From Methylobacter sp. (GTDB lineage Bacteria; Pseudomonadota; Gammaproteobacteria; Methylococcales; Methylomonadaceae): 32,529 nucleotides of DNA. A program made the translations under genes and the position numbers. How positions within the stretch are numbered: position 1 is the stretch's first letter; every line of letters starts with the position of its first letter. Below the pieces are notes generated by a model. That model did not search any database and was not told where the DNA came from. It was given only the letters and a program-made list of their open reading frames with translations. This document shows positions 12,186 to 21,046 of the stretch, piece after piece. The stretch is taken from positions 1-32,529 of the forward strand of contig PERF01000016.1 in the NCBI GenBank assembly GCA_002928495.1, given 5' to 3'.

Positions 12186-13037
12186 TTATATTGTTTTTAA
12201 AATATGCGCTAAAATGCCGTCCAGCTCTTCCAACGAGGAATAGTTGATCACCATTTTGCCGGTTCCGTTAGCCTTGTGTTCAATACTGACCTTAGCCCCC
12301 AACTTGGCCGTTAACTCGTCCTGCAGGCGCCGGGTGTCCTGGTCGACGGCTTTGGCCTCGATTGCCGCCGGTGGATTTGTTTTTGCCAGCCGCTCTGCTG
12401 CACGCACCGTCAAGCCTTCTTTTACGATTTTACCGGCGATGCTTACCTGTCTGGCCGGCTCCAATGACAGCAAGGCTCTTGCGTGCCCCATTTCCAGGTC
12501 TTTATTCAGCAGATATTTTTTTACTTCCGGCGCAAGTTCCAGTAAGCGCAGAAGATTGGTAACCGCGGCCCGCGATTTACCGACAGCATCCGCAATTTGC
12601 TGGTGGGTCATGGCAAATTCATCGAGCAGCCTTTTTAAAGCACCGGCTTCTTCCAGCGGGTTAAGGTCTTCACGTTGGATATTTTCGATTAATGCCACCG
12701 CCATGGCTGCGCGGTCGTCCATGTCTTTAACGACGACCGGAATCTCCTGCAGTCCGGCCAGTTGAGCAGCGCGCCAACGGCGTTCGCCGGCGATGATTTC
12801 ATATTTATCCGCATTCAGTTTGCGCACCACCACCGGCTGGATAACGCCTTGGGCTTTGATGGAATCGGCCAGCTCCTGTAATTTAGCCGGATCCATATCC
12901 TGTCGTGGCTGATATTTGCCGCGCTGCAAGAATTCAATAGGTAAAACCTGAATACTGCCTTGAGGCTTTTCCGGGTTGGATAAATCCCCCAGCAGGGCAT
13001 CCAAACCGCGGCCTAATCCACGTTTTTTTAGTGTCAT
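12186..13037 (-). CDS. parB: Chromosome partitioning protein ParB
   Basis: ParB binds parS sites, spreads as a CTP-dependent clamp and guides origin segregation with ParA. The N-terminus MTLKKRGLGRGLDALLGD is typical. The CTP-binding motif GERRWRA is at residues 84-90, with the NIQREDLNP motif after it. The helix-turn-helix follows at about 144-165 (THQQIADAVGKSRAAVTNLL), and a C-terminal dimerisation domain closes the 283-residue chain. The ATG overlaps the parA stop by four bases (ATGA), so translation is coupled. No parS palindrome was spotted in this window. Confidence 0.96.
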   Translation of the reverse strand: MTLKKRGLGRGLDALLGDLSNPEKPQGSIQVLPIEFLQRGKYQPRQDMDPAKLQELADSIKAQGVIQPVVVRKLNADKYEIIAGERRWRAAQLAGLQEIPVVVKDMDDRAAMAVALIENIQREDLNPLEEAGALKRLLDEFAMTHQQIADAVGKSRAAVTNLLRLLELAPEVKKYLLNKDLEMGHARALLSLEPARQVSIAGKIVKEGLTVRAAERLAKTNPPAAIEAKAVDQDTRRLQDELTAKLGAKVSIEHKANGTGKMVINYSSLEELDGILAHILKTI

Positions 13038-13807
13038 GAAGTTTTATGCTCTTTTCTTATCATTTCTCCGGCCAGCGCCAGATAAGCTAAAGCGCCGCGC
13101 GAGGCGCGATCATACAGCAAGACCGGCAGGCCATGGCTGGGCGCTTCGGCCAAGCGTACATTCCTGGGCACGCAGGTTCTAAATACCTTGTCGCCGAAAT
13201 ACTCCACCAGCTGATCGGAAACATCTTTCCCCAAACGGCTGCGGCTATCGATCATGGTCCGTAATATACCTTCCAAATGCAAGCCGGGATTGACGCTATT
13301 TTGGATGCCTTTGATGGTTGCCATCAATGCCGACAACCCTTCCAAGGCATAATATTCGCATTGCATGGGGATTAAGACGCTGTCGGCGGCCACCATGGCG
13401 TTGACGGTCAGCATATTCAGGGAGGGCGGGCAATCGATCAGAATATAATCATACGCTTGTCGGACCGGTAACAAGGCGCCGGACAGGCGCTGCTCCCGGT
13501 GGCTCACACTCATCAGTTCAACTTCGGCGCGAGTCAAATCGGAATTGCCGGCAATTACCGAAAAGCCCAGCTCGTCCAAGTTAACCGCAATGTTAACGGC
13601 GGGCACGGAACCCATCAATAATTCATAACTGGAATAGTCGACGGCTTCTTTATCCAGGCCGCATCCCATAGCTGCATTACCCTGGGGATCCAGGTCGATC
13701 AGCAACACGCGCCGATGAGCGGCCGCCAGCGAGGCAGCCAAATTGACGCTGGTAGTCGTTTTGCCAACGCCGCCTTTTTGATTACTGATGGCGATTATTT
13801 TTCCCAC
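13034..13807 (-). CDS. parA: Chromosome partitioning ATPase ParA (Soj type)
   Basis: ParA is a Walker-type ATPase that moves ParB-bound DNA. The start is the GTG at 13807, giving MGKIIAISNQKGGVGKTTT with the deviant Walker A at residues 11-18. An in-frame upstream extension exists but lacks homology and lies inside rsmG. The Walker B-like segment DYILIDCPPSLN and the Walker A' region LLIDLDPQGNA are present. Length is 257 residues, typical of chromosomal Soj proteins without an N-terminal regulatory domain. The first 13 bases overlap the end of rsmG. Confidence 0.96.
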   Translation of the reverse strand: MGKIIAISNQKGGVGKTTTSVNLAASLAAAHRRVLLIDLDPQGNAAMGCGLDKEAVDYSSYELLMGSVPAVNIAVNLDELGFSVIAGNSDLTRAEVELMSVSHREQRLSGALLPVRQAYDYILIDCPPSLNMLTVNAMVAADSVLIPMQCEYYALEGLSALMATIKGIQNSVNPGLHLEGILRTMIDSRSRLGKDVSDQLVEYFGDKVFRTCVPRNVRLAEAPSHGLPVLLYDRASRGALAYLALAGEMIRKEHKTS

Positions 13808-14445
13808 ATTTTTTGTCCGGCTTGAGCGAGTGAATCTATTTTGACCAAACACCGCTCCGCCATGAGTCCCGGCACCGTCAGCGGTATAATTGTACAGCGG
13901 GCATCAATGCCGGAAGCATCCAGCTCCGCCGCTTGCCCCTTCATTGCCAGCAAAGTGCCGGTGCCGGCAAGCAGATGCGATGTCAGCAATACAATATCCC
14001 AAAGGTTGGCAAAAGCGCGGGTCACGACTACATCGAAGCCTTGTTCAGGCTGGTATAACTCAACCCGCTCCTGGCATACCGTCACATTTTTCAGCCCTAA
14101 TTCAATGACTGCTTGCTGGACAAAACGGGTTTTTTTGTGGTTACTATCCAGCAGCACAAAATTTTTATCAGGCAGGCAAATGGCCAGCGGTATTCCCGGC
14201 AAGCCGGCACCGGTGCCGACATCGATCACGCTTTGGCCGTTAACGAACGGCGCCACCGACAAACTGTCCAGCAAATGCACGCCCACCATTTCCTCGGCCC
14301 GGCGGATTGCAGTCAGATTATAAGCTTTATTCCATTTCTCGATCAGTTGCAGAAAAGCCAGCATCCGATCGATCTGTTCCTCGTCGATTGTAAGTCCAAG
14401 CTCAGCGACACCCGAAGCCAAGTTGGTATAACAAGATGGATCCAT
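13795..14445 (-). CDS. rsmG: 16S rRNA (guanine-527 N7) methyltransferase
   Basis: RsmG (GidB) methylates G527 of 16S rRNA with S-adenosylmethionine. The methyltransferase core begins at VIDVGTGAGLPGIPLAI (residues 73-89), and the family segment KWNKAYNLTAIR stands at 38-49. The ATG at 14445 shares its A with the mnmG stop (TGATG), so translation is coupled; a TTG one codon upstream is less likely. Length is 216 residues against 207 in E. coli. Confidence 0.96.
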   Translation of the reverse strand: MDPSCYTNLASGVAELGLTIDEEQIDRMLAFLQLIEKWNKAYNLTAIRRAEEMVGVHLLDSLSVAPFVNGQSVIDVGTGAGLPGIPLAICLPDKNFVLLDSNHKKTRFVQQAVIELGLKNVTVCQERVELYQPEQGFDVVVTRAFANLWDIVLLTSHLLAGTGTLLAMKGQAAELDASGIDARCTIIPLTVPGLMAERCLVKIDSLAQAGQKMWEK

Positions 14446-16316
14446 CAAGCCGATTTCTTCTTCAAATAGACCAACAATAACGAAATAGCCGCCGGGGTTA
14501 CTCCCGGAATCCTTGAGGCCTGGCCCAAGGTTTCCGGTTTTTGCCGTTTCAATTTTTCGCTGACTTCGTTGGATAACCCCGGCACGCCCGTATAATCGAA
14601 GCTTTCGGGCAATCGCAGATGATCGTGACGCAAGGTTTTATCGATATCTTGTTGCTGGCGACCGATGTAGCCTGCATATTTGGTTTGGATTTCGACCTGC
14701 TCGGCAACTGGCTTCGGCACTTCGGCCAAATCGTCGGCAATCGCCAGCAAGCCTTGGATATCGACTTCGGGACGGCGCAATAACTCCATCATATTCACTT
14801 CGCGCTGCAAGGGCTTGCCCCAGAACGCTTCGGCCTTGTCGGCCGCTTCGGTGCCGGTTCTGATCCAGCGCTTCTTGAGATCGTCTTGCAAGCGGGCAAT
14901 CGCTTCGCGTTTTTGCTCGAAAGCCCACCAACGTTGGTCGTCCACCAAACCCAGCTCACGGCCGTTTTCGGTCAACCGCAAATCGGCATTGTCTTCTCTC
15001 AGCATCAAGCGGTATTCGGCCCGGCTGGTGAACATACGGTAAGGCTCTTGAGTGCCGCGGGTAATCAAGTCATCGATCATTACACCGATGTAGGCTTCAT
15101 CGCGGCGCGGACACCAGCCTTCCAGACCGGCGCTCTGGCGCGCGGCATTCAAGCCGGCAATCAGCCCTTGCGCCGCGGCTTCTTCGTAACCGGTCGTACC
15201 GTTAATCTGGCCGGCAAAAAACAAGCCGTCCATGTGTTTGGTTTCCAGGGTGGCTTTCAAATCTCGAGGGTCAAAAAAATCATATTCGATGGCATAACCG
15301 GGACGTAAAATTTCGGCATTCTCAAAGCCCGCCATCGAACGCACCAGTTCGTATTGCACATCAAACGGCAAGCTGGTGGAAATGCCGTTGGGATAAATTT
15401 CGCAAGTATCCAGGCCTTCCGGCTCGACAAAAATCTGGTGGGAATCGCGTTCGGCAAAACGCACGATCTTGTCTTCAATGGACGGACAATAGCGCGGCCC
15501 TACACCTTCGATAATGCCGGAATACAAGGGCGAGCGGTCCAACCCGGAACGAATGATGTCATGCGTTCTGCTGTTAGTACGGGTGATATGGCAGGGAATC
15601 TGCCGTGGGTGTTGTCCGGCATGGCCCAAAAAGGAAAATACCGGAGCCGGATCGTCGCCCTGCTGAACTTCGAGCTTGCTGTAATCGATGGTACGTCCGT
15701 CGATTCTTGGCGGCGTGCCGGTTTTCAAGCGGCCCACCCGAAACGGCAACTCGCGCAAACGCTCGGCCAATGCCACCGATGCCGGATCACCGGCGCGGCC
15801 GCCCGTGTAATTTTCCAAACCGATATGAATTTTTCCGCCCAGAAAGGTACCCGCCGTTAAAACTACGGCTTTGGCATTAAAATTCAGACCCATTTGGGTT
15901 TTAACGCCAACCACCCTACCGCCTTCAACCATCAAGTCGGAGGCCATTTGTTGAAACAGCGCCAAATTCGGCTGATTTTCCAACGCCGCACGGATAGCCT
16001 GTTTATACAACCGACGATCGGCCTGCGCGCGCGTGGCTCTAACCGCCGGGCCTTTGCTGGCGTTAAGGGTTCTAAACTGGATGCCACTGACGTCAATCGC
16101 CTGGGCCATGGCGCCGCCCAAAGCGTCGACTTCTTTAACCAGATGGCCTTTGCCGATACCGCCAATGGCAGGGTTGCAGCTCATTTGCCCCAGGGTTTCG
16201 ATATTTTGGGTCAATAGCAGGGTTTTCGCGCCGCAACGCGCAGCCGCCAGGGCCGCCTCGGTTCCGGCATGGCCACCGCCGACTACAATCACGTCAAAAT
16301 CTTTTTTGAATTTCAC
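14445..16316 (-). CDS. mnmG: tRNA uridine-34 5-carboxymethylaminomethyl modification enzyme MnmG
   Basis: MnmG (GidA) works with MnmE to place the cmnm5 group on U34 of several tRNAs, using FAD. The FAD-binding GGGHAG motif is at residues 13-18. The catalytic-region [16 protein letters not shown], the [12 protein letters not shown] segment and the GidA signature around [16 protein letters not shown] are visible. The 623 residues fit the family. The frame opens with GTG, without a strong ribosome binding site. It is the first gene of the mnmG-rsmG-parA-parB run. Unlike in many relatives, mnmE is not next to it. Confidence 0.97.
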   Translation of the reverse strand: MKFKKDFDVIVVGGGHAGTEAALAAARCGAKTLLLTQNIETLGQMSCNPAIGGIGKGHLVKEVDALGGAMAQAIDVSGIQFRTLNASKGPAVRATRAQADRRLYKQAIRAALENQPNLALFQQMASDLMVEGGRVVGVKTQMGLNFNAKAVVLTAGTFLGGKIHIGLENYTGGRAGDPASVALAERLRELPFRVGRLKTGTPPRIDGRTIDYSKLEVQQGDDPAPVFSFLGHAGQHPRQIPCHITRTNSRTHDIIRSGLDRSPLYSGIIEGVGPRYCPSIEDKIVRFAERDSHQIFVEPEGLDTCEIYPNGISTSLPFDVQYELVRSMAGFENAEILRPGYAIEYDFFDPRDLKATLETKHMDGLFFAGQINGTTGYEEAAAQGLIAGLNAARQSAGLEGWCPRRDEAYIGVMIDDLITRGTQEPYRMFTSRAEYRLMLREDNADLRLTENGRELGLVDDQRWWAFEQKREAIARLQDDLKKRWIRTGTEAADKAEAFWGKPLQREVNMMELLRRPEVDIQGLLAIADDLAEVPKPVAEQVEIQTKYAGYIGRQQQDIDKTLRHDHLRLPESFDYTGVPGLSNEVSEKLKRQKPETLGQASRIPGVTPAAISLLLVYLKKKSA

Positions 16317-16390
16317 AACTTTAAATATACTCTAATCATTTGGTGCCTGAAACGGCACTGTAAAATATCCGATATTATACGAGGAAAGCC

Positions 16391-16585
16391 ATGAAAAAGC
16401 CTAAAAATCAACAGTTAACCGAAGACAAGCCGAGAAACCCGGTCGCCAAATTTGCCGCGCAGTTTAATAAAACCGGCTATTTCCGGGATAAAACCCAATA
16501 CCGCCGCAAAGCTAAACATGCCAAGCAGGAGGTTTGGCTGACCGCTCCGAATGGAGTCGCCAGCCAAACCGCTTACTTAGGCTAA
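16391..16585 (+). CDS. Small basic protein, probable ArfA-like ribosome rescue factor
   Basis: The 64-residue protein is strongly basic. The segment from residue 16 (NPVAKF) through FNKTGYFRDKTQYRRKAKH (25-43) recalls the DPLFRQRV...GSYMRKGKH region of ArfA, which recruits release factor 2 to stalled ribosomes; spacing differs by a few residues. The tail from residue 48 (VWLTAPNGVASQTAYLG) is less polar, like the removable tail of ArfA. A large perfect hairpin lies inside the codons for residues 47-60, the arrangement that in E. coli arfA leads to RNase III cleavage and a stop-less mRNA. GAGGAAAG precedes the ATG. The gene converges on the DksA-like gene with one base between the stop codons. 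It could instead belong to another small basic family of unknown function. Confidence 0.6.
   Translation: MKKPKNQQLTEDKPRNPVAKFAAQFNKTGYFRDKTQYRRKAKHAKQEVWLTAPNGVASQTAYLG
16531..16570 (+). promoter_or_regulatory. Hairpin inside the arfA-like reading frame
   Basis: GGTTTGGCTG (16531-16540) and CAGCCAAACC (16561-16570) are perfectly complementary over 10 bases. Inside them GCTCC/GGAGT pairs again around a GAAT loop, so a nearly continuous stem of about 17 pairs forms in the mRNA. No T-run follows on either strand, so it is not a normal intrinsic terminator. It lies within codons, 18 bases before the stop. By analogy with E. coli arfA it is a candidate RNase III processing site. Confidence 0.75.
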
Positions 16586-16586
16586 A

Positions 16587-16925
16587 CTAGCAACCCGCCG
16601 AACTCGCACATTTAACGCACATGCCGGTATACGGCAAAGCGTGCAAACGCTCTTTGGGAATGGGCTCGCCGCACATCATGCAGGTTCCGTATTCGCCTTT
16701 ATCGATACGGGCGATGGCTTGCCTGATTTCCTCAACTTCGGTACGGGCGGCATTGCCAAGCTGATCCAACACTTCATCATTCTCGGCTTGCGTGGCGCGT
16801 TCTTCAAAATCCTTTTCCACAGGCTGGTCGGCGTGCTTGACGTCATCGGTAATCCTGGCCAGCCGGCCGCTTAACTCCTCCAGCATCGAAATCAAATTAC
16901 TGCGCAGTTCTTGGTAATCTTCCAC
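16587..16925 (-). CDS. Short DksA/TraR-family zinc-finger protein
   Basis: The 112-residue protein has an N-terminal coiled-coil-forming region (about residues 1-75) and a C-terminal C4 zinc finger with Cys82, Cys85, Cys103 and Cys106 (CMMC ... CVKC). DksA-family proteins enter the secondary channel of RNA polymerase and change promoter choice. Where E. coli DksA has the tip motif D-x-x-D-x-A, this protein shows D39-F-E-E42-R-A44, so the second aspartate is glutamate. It is shorter than DksA (151 residues) and probably a paralogue, not DksA itself. The GTG start at 16925 has AAGGA 7 bases before it. Confidence 0.85.
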   Translation of the reverse strand: MEDYQELRSNLISMLEELSGRLARITDDVKHADQPVEKDFEERATQAENDEVLDQLGNAARTEVEEIRQAIARIDKGEYGTCMMCGEPIPKERLHALPYTGMCVKCASSAGC

Positions 16926-16984
16926 AACAAATCCTTAAGTCGTACTAAACTAAATTCATTTTAACCTGCATCGTAACATCAACC

Positions 16985-17890
16985 ATGCAAAATGCAATTC
17001 AACGGCTGCTGGATGCCGCCAATCAGGTCATTCTGGGCAAACAGCACCAGATTCGCCTTGCCTTGTGCTGCCTGCTTGCCCGCGGGCATTTATTAATCGA
17101 AGACGTGCCCGGCGTCGGCAAAACCACGCTGGCGCATACGCTGGCGGCATTACTAGGTCTTAATTACCAGCGCATCCAGTTCACCAGCGATATTTTACCG
17201 TCCGATATTATCGGCACATCGGTGTTTGATGCACAAAACCACCAATTCAAATTTCATCCGGGGCCTTTGTTCAACCAAATGATTCTGGCCGATGAAATCA
17301 ACCGTTCCACCCCCAAGGCACAAAGCGCGCTGCTGGAAGCCATGGAAGAACGGCAAGTGACGGTGGAAGGTGAAACCTATGCCTTGCCGCTACCGTTTTT
17401 TGTAATCGCCACCCAAAACCCTTCTTATCAACTGGGCACATTTCCTTTACCGGAGTCGCAGCTAGACCGGTTTTTGATGCGCATAGAGCTGGGTTACCCG
17501 GACCATCAGGCAGAACGCTTATTGTTAAGTGGGCAAAACCGCCACGACATGATTAGTCGGCTGTCGTCGCAACTGCCGCCGGGCCAACTATTGAGCATCC
17601 AGCAAGCCATAGACCAAGTCCATGCCGCACCGGCCTTGCTGGATTATTTACAGGCCATTCTAAACTTCACGCGCGAATCGTCCGATTACCCCAGCGGGCT
17701 GTCGCCCAGAGCCGGGTTGGCGCTGTTAACCGCTGCCAAAGCCTGGGCCTTCATGCAGGCCCGTAATGCCGTAATCCCGGAGGACATTCAAGCGGTATTG
17801 CCCGCAGTAGCCGCCCACCGGCTGCGCTCGGGGCAAACCAACGCCAGTGCCGTTATCGGCCCTATTTTAAGCAAGGTCGCCATTCCGTGA
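16985..17890 (+). CDS. MoxR-family AAA+ ATPase
   Basis: MoxR ATPases act as chaperones that mature or activate partner complexes, often with von Willebrand A or DUF58 proteins. In this 301-residue protein the Walker A PGVGKTT is at residues 42-48, Walker B MILADE at 99-104, sensor 1 ATQNP at 142-146 and the arginine finger in LDRF at 160-163. A C-terminal lid domain closes it. The ATG at 16985 lacks a clear ribosome binding site. The stop overlaps the GTG start of the DUF58 gene by four bases (GTGA), showing tight coupling of the three-gene cluster. Confidence 0.93.
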   Translation: MQNAIQRLLDAANQVILGKQHQIRLALCCLLARGHLLIEDVPGVGKTTLAHTLAALLGLNYQRIQFTSDILPSDIIGTSVFDAQNHQFKFHPGPLFNQMILADEINRSTPKAQSALLEAMEERQVTVEGETYALPLPFFVIATQNPSYQLGTFPLPESQLDRFLMRIELGYPDHQAERLLLSGQNRHDMISRLSSQLPPGQLLSIQQAIDQVHAAPALLDYLQAILNFTRESSDYPSGLSPRAGLALLTAAKAWAFMQARNAVIPEDIQAVLPAVAAHRLRSGQTNASAVIGPILSKVAIP

Positions 17891-18831
17891 CCGCCTTGCC
17901 CTTAAAACAGCGCTTTCAGCTGAGTCGGTTTGTGTTGGGGGAAAAAGCTCAAGCCGGCGAAATCACCTTGAACCAACGGCGGATTTTTATTCTGCCGACC
18001 CAACGCGGTTTGAATTTTGTCGTGTTGATCGGCTTATTGTTATTGATTGCTTTCGTTTATAACAACAATCTGGCTTATCTGTTAGGGTTTTTACTGGCCA
18101 GCGTATTTTTTATCGCTATTTTGCACAGTTATCGGTCACTGGCCGGGCTCACCGTCAGAGCCGGACAAACCACCGACGCCTTCGCCGGAGAAAGCGCCGG
18201 CTTTGAAATCCGCCTGACTAACCCCACGCCGGTGGCGCGCAGCTTGGTGAGCATTTCCCTGGAAAACACTGAAACTCTTGCCTTGGCAGCCGATAGCATA
18301 ACCGCGCTGACCTTGTATAAAAAAGCCACCCAACGCGGCGTGCTTACGGCAGGCACTATCACCATCGCCAGCACCTATCCGCTTGGGTTATTCCGCGCCT
18401 GGTCGCCGCTACGTTTTGATATGAAGGCATTGATTTATCCCAAGCCTGCGCCTGCATCCAGCCCTATTCCCGAAGCATACGGCGAGCAGACATATCGCGG
18501 CCAATTAAAAAAAGGCGTGGATGATTTTTACGGGTTAAATGCCTACCAACCCGGCGATGCCATCCGTCATATCCATTGGAAAGCCTTCGCCAAAGGCCAG
18601 GGCTTGCTCAGCAAACAATACGGTAGCGAGCACAGCGGTGAAATCTGGCTGGATTACCAGCAAACGGCCGGTCACAATCTGGAAGAACGCTTGAGCCAGC
18701 TGTGCCGATGGTTGCTGGATGCCGAACAAACCGGGCTGCACTACGGCTTGAAATTACCCAGCCTGACCCTGGAACCCGGCCACGGCCAGGCTCATCTGAC
18801 AACCTGTCTGGCCGAGCTGGCCCGGTTTTAA
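17887..18831 (+). CDS. DUF58 membrane protein
   Basis: The 314-residue protein has two hydrophobic segments near the N-terminus (about residues 42-58 and 60-80). A beta-rich region follows, then the DUF58 signature VDDFYGLNAYQPGDAIRHIHW at residues 211-231. DUF58 proteins regularly stand between a MoxR ATPase and a transglutaminase-like membrane protein; their biochemical role is not settled. Start is GTG inside the overlap with the MoxR stop. The next gene begins three bases after its stop. Confidence 0.9.
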   Translation: MTALPLKQRFQLSRFVLGEKAQAGEITLNQRRIFILPTQRGLNFVVLIGLLLLIAFVYNNNLAYLLGFLLASVFFIAILHSYRSLAGLTVRAGQTTDAFAGESAGFEIRLTNPTPVARSLVSISLENTETLALAADSITALTLYKKATQRGVLTAGTITIASTYPLGLFRAWSPLRFDMKALIYPKPAPASSPIPEAYGEQTYRGQLKKGVDDFYGLNAYQPGDAIRHIHWKAFAKGQGLLSKQYGSEHSGEIWLDYQQTAGHNLEERLSQLCRWLLDAEQTGLHYGLKLPSLTLEPGHGQAHLTTCLAELARF

Positions 18832-18834
18832 ACC

Positions 18835-20775
18835 ATGCCGGTCAGCAAAAGTCATCTGCTATTTATACTCAGCGCGATTGGCTTAATCGTGCTGCCGCAC
18901 GTCAAACATATTCCCGCCAGCGTTTTCGGTTTTTTCTATGTTTTACTGGGTTGGCGCTTTATTGCCGTCTGGCAAACTCGCTGGCTACCCAACCGCGCGG
19001 TTGTGCTGGTTTTGTCCATTGCGGGCATTGCCATTCTGTACCGGCAAAACCTAGGCATTTTGGGGCAGGACGCCGGCACTAACTTGTTTATCACCGCACT
19101 GGGTTTGAAATTATTCGAAATCAAAGCCCAGCGCGATTTGTACTTGATTGTATTTTTAGCTTTTATTGTCGCCAGCTCGCAGTTTTTGTACGAACAAAAC
19201 GTGCTCATGGCGGTATATATCCTGCTGGTCTGCACCCTGCTGCTGGCTACCTTGGTCACGGTCAACAGCTATCGGACCCAAACCCGGCAAGCTTTGAAAA
19301 CCGCCGCCACCTTAATTCTCCAAGCCTTGCCGATGGCAATCGTGCTGTTTATTTTATTTCCACGATTGGAAGCACCGCAGTGGCTGGTTTTAGAAGAAGA
19401 CCACAAAGCCCTGTCGGGTCTTAGCGAGGTATTGGAACCCGGCTCCATCACCAATCTGGGTTTATCCGATCAACTGGTATTCCGCGCCAAATTTACCGGC
19501 AACATTCCGCCGCCGGCCGAACGCTACTGGCGCGGTCCGGTACTGTATTACACCGACGGCAAACACTGGTCGCAACCTGACGCCCAGCGGCTGCAAAAAC
19601 CGCCGCAGCTAACCGGCGAGCCCTACCGCTATACCTTATTGATGGAACCCCAGTCTAAAAACTGGGTATTCGGCCTGGATATGCCCGGCACTGTGCAAAG
19701 CCCGCTGATGCAGCAAGCCAATTACCAGCTGATAACCGGCGACAACCCGGAAAAACGCAGCGAATACCACTTAATCGCCTACCCCAACTACAACACCGGC
19801 GAACTGGGCGAGCCATTACAACAGGAAACCCTACGCCTTCCCGGCGAACCTGCGCATCGAATCCGCGAACTGGTGGAACAACTACACGGCTTTGACGGCC
19901 CGCCGCAAGCATTTATTGACCGGTTGCTGAATTACTTCCGGCAAGAGGAGTTTCACTACACGCTGACGCCGCCGTTGATAGAACACAACCCCATCGAAAC
20001 TTTTCTGTTTGAAACCCGCCACGGCTTTTGCAGCCATTACGCGGCGGCCTTCACTTATCTGATGCGGGTGGCGCATATTCCGGCACGGATCGTCACCGGT
20101 TACCAGGGCGGCGAATTAAATGCAGTGGGGAGTTTTCTGGAAATCCGTCAGGCCAATGCCCATGCCTGGGCGGAAGTCTGGCTGCAAGGCCAAGGCTGGG
20201 TGCGCGTGGATCCGACCGCTGCCATCGCCCCGGAGCGGATTGAACACGGCATTAATATCGACCAGCAAGCTGTCAGCGGTGCGCTGAGCTTTGCCGCGCA
20301 AACCGTAAGACCGGGCACGGCCCTGAGTTGGCTGAAACACGCCCGGCAAACCTGGGACAACCTGGATTACAACTGGCAGCGCTGGGTAATTAATTACGAC
20401 AACAGTAATCAATCACAACTATTGTCTTCCCTAGGCATTAACGACATTAAAACCCTGGTGTATTGGCTGTTAACCAGTATCGGCAGCTTTACCGCTCTGC
20501 TCAGCCTGTTTTTACTACGCAAAACAAGATCGCAACCCGACCCCAGCCGCCTGCTATATCAGCGCTTCTGCCGCAAAATCGCCCGCCACGGCCTTACCCG
20601 CCACCCTAGTGAAGGTGCGCTGGCTTTTGCCGGCCGTATCAACAGTTTGCTACCGGCCCGTGCCGCGGAAGTCAACCGCATTACCCATTTGTACCTCAAA
20701 TTGCGTTACGGCCAACACGCCCGTAAAACCGATTTTGAGCAACTGCGTAAATCGGTGTCCAAGTTTAAAGCGTAA
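18835..20775 (+). CDS. TgpA-like membrane transglutaminase (DUF3488 + transglutaminase core)
   Basis: The 646-residue protein starts with several membrane helices (about residues 1-175, the DUF3488 part). A periplasmic transglutaminase-like domain follows, with a complete triad Cys399 (RHGFCSHYA), His443 (NAHAWAEVW) and Asp459 (VDPTAAIAP). A further membrane helix at about 540-562 leads to a C-terminal cytoplasmic tail. This matches TgpA of Pseudomonas aeruginosa in plan. With the MoxR and DUF58 genes it forms a standard operon thought to act on cell-envelope proteins. The substrate cannot be read from sequence. Confidence 0.92.
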   Translation: MPVSKSHLLFILSAIGLIVLPHVKHIPASVFGFFYVLLGWRFIAVWQTRWLPNRAVVLVLSIAGIAILYRQNLGILGQDAGTNLFITALGLKLFEIKAQRDLYLIVFLAFIVASSQFLYEQNVLMAVYILLVCTLLLATLVTVNSYRTQTRQALKTAATLILQALPMAIVLFILFPRLEAPQWLVLEEDHKALSGLSEVLEPGSITNLGLSDQLVFRAKFTGNIPPPAERYWRGPVLYYTDGKHWSQPDAQRLQKPPQLTGEPYRYTLLMEPQSKNWVFGLDMPGTVQSPLMQQANYQLITGDNPEKRSEYHLIAYPNYNTGELGEPLQQETLRLPGEPAHRIRELVEQLHGFDGPPQAFIDRLLNYFRQEEFHYTLTPPLIEHNPIETFLFETRHGFCSHYAAAFTYLMRVAHIPARIVTGYQGGELNAVGSFLEIRQANAHAWAEVWLQGQGWVRVDPTAAIAPERIEHGINIDQQAVSGALSFAAQTVRPGTALSWLKHARQTWDNLDYNWQRWVINYDNSNQSQLLSSLGINDIKTLVYWLLTSIGSFTALLSLFLLRKTRSQPDPSRLLYQRFCRKIARHGLTRHPSEGALAFAGRINSLLPARAAEVNRITHLYLKLRYGQHARKTDFEQLRKSVSKFKA

Positions 20776-21046
20776 GCCCAGCAAAAAACGCTTAACGCGC
20801 TATAACGGTCGATTCCGGGACTGGCTCACAAAACTCAAAATCCGGATGGCAACTGAGCTTTTAATGCAGATCATTTGCGCCTACTATTGAAATCAATCTA
20901 ATCGCATACTTAAAACTTTATGCGTGGCGCGATCTTGCTATTTGAGTTTGCTTTGCTTATCTCTCCAAAGCCGTCTTAAAAAAACGTTTTAAAGTCATCA
21001 CCCGGAAACCAGCCTAAAAGCTATCCAAACCATTCAGGAGATTATT
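20776..21046. other. Intergenic stretch without recognised gene
   Basis: The 271 bases between the transglutaminase gene and the Mrr-like gene show no convincing coding frame, no clear intrinsic terminator and no RNA gene. The only strong signal is CAGGAG just before the ATG at 21047. Confidence 0.5.

Noticed and set aside
12244-12765. 173-residue plus-strand open frame inside parB
   Set aside because: It is serine- and alanine-rich low-quality sequence antisense to the well-conserved parB gene.
12186-16316. parS sites near parAB
   Set aside because: No sequence close to the TGTTTCACGTGAAACA consensus was spotted by eye here or elsewhere in the window.
16317-16390. Replication origin next to mnmG
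   Set aside because: The gap is only 74 bases and has no DnaA boxes or AT-rich unwinding region of the needed size.
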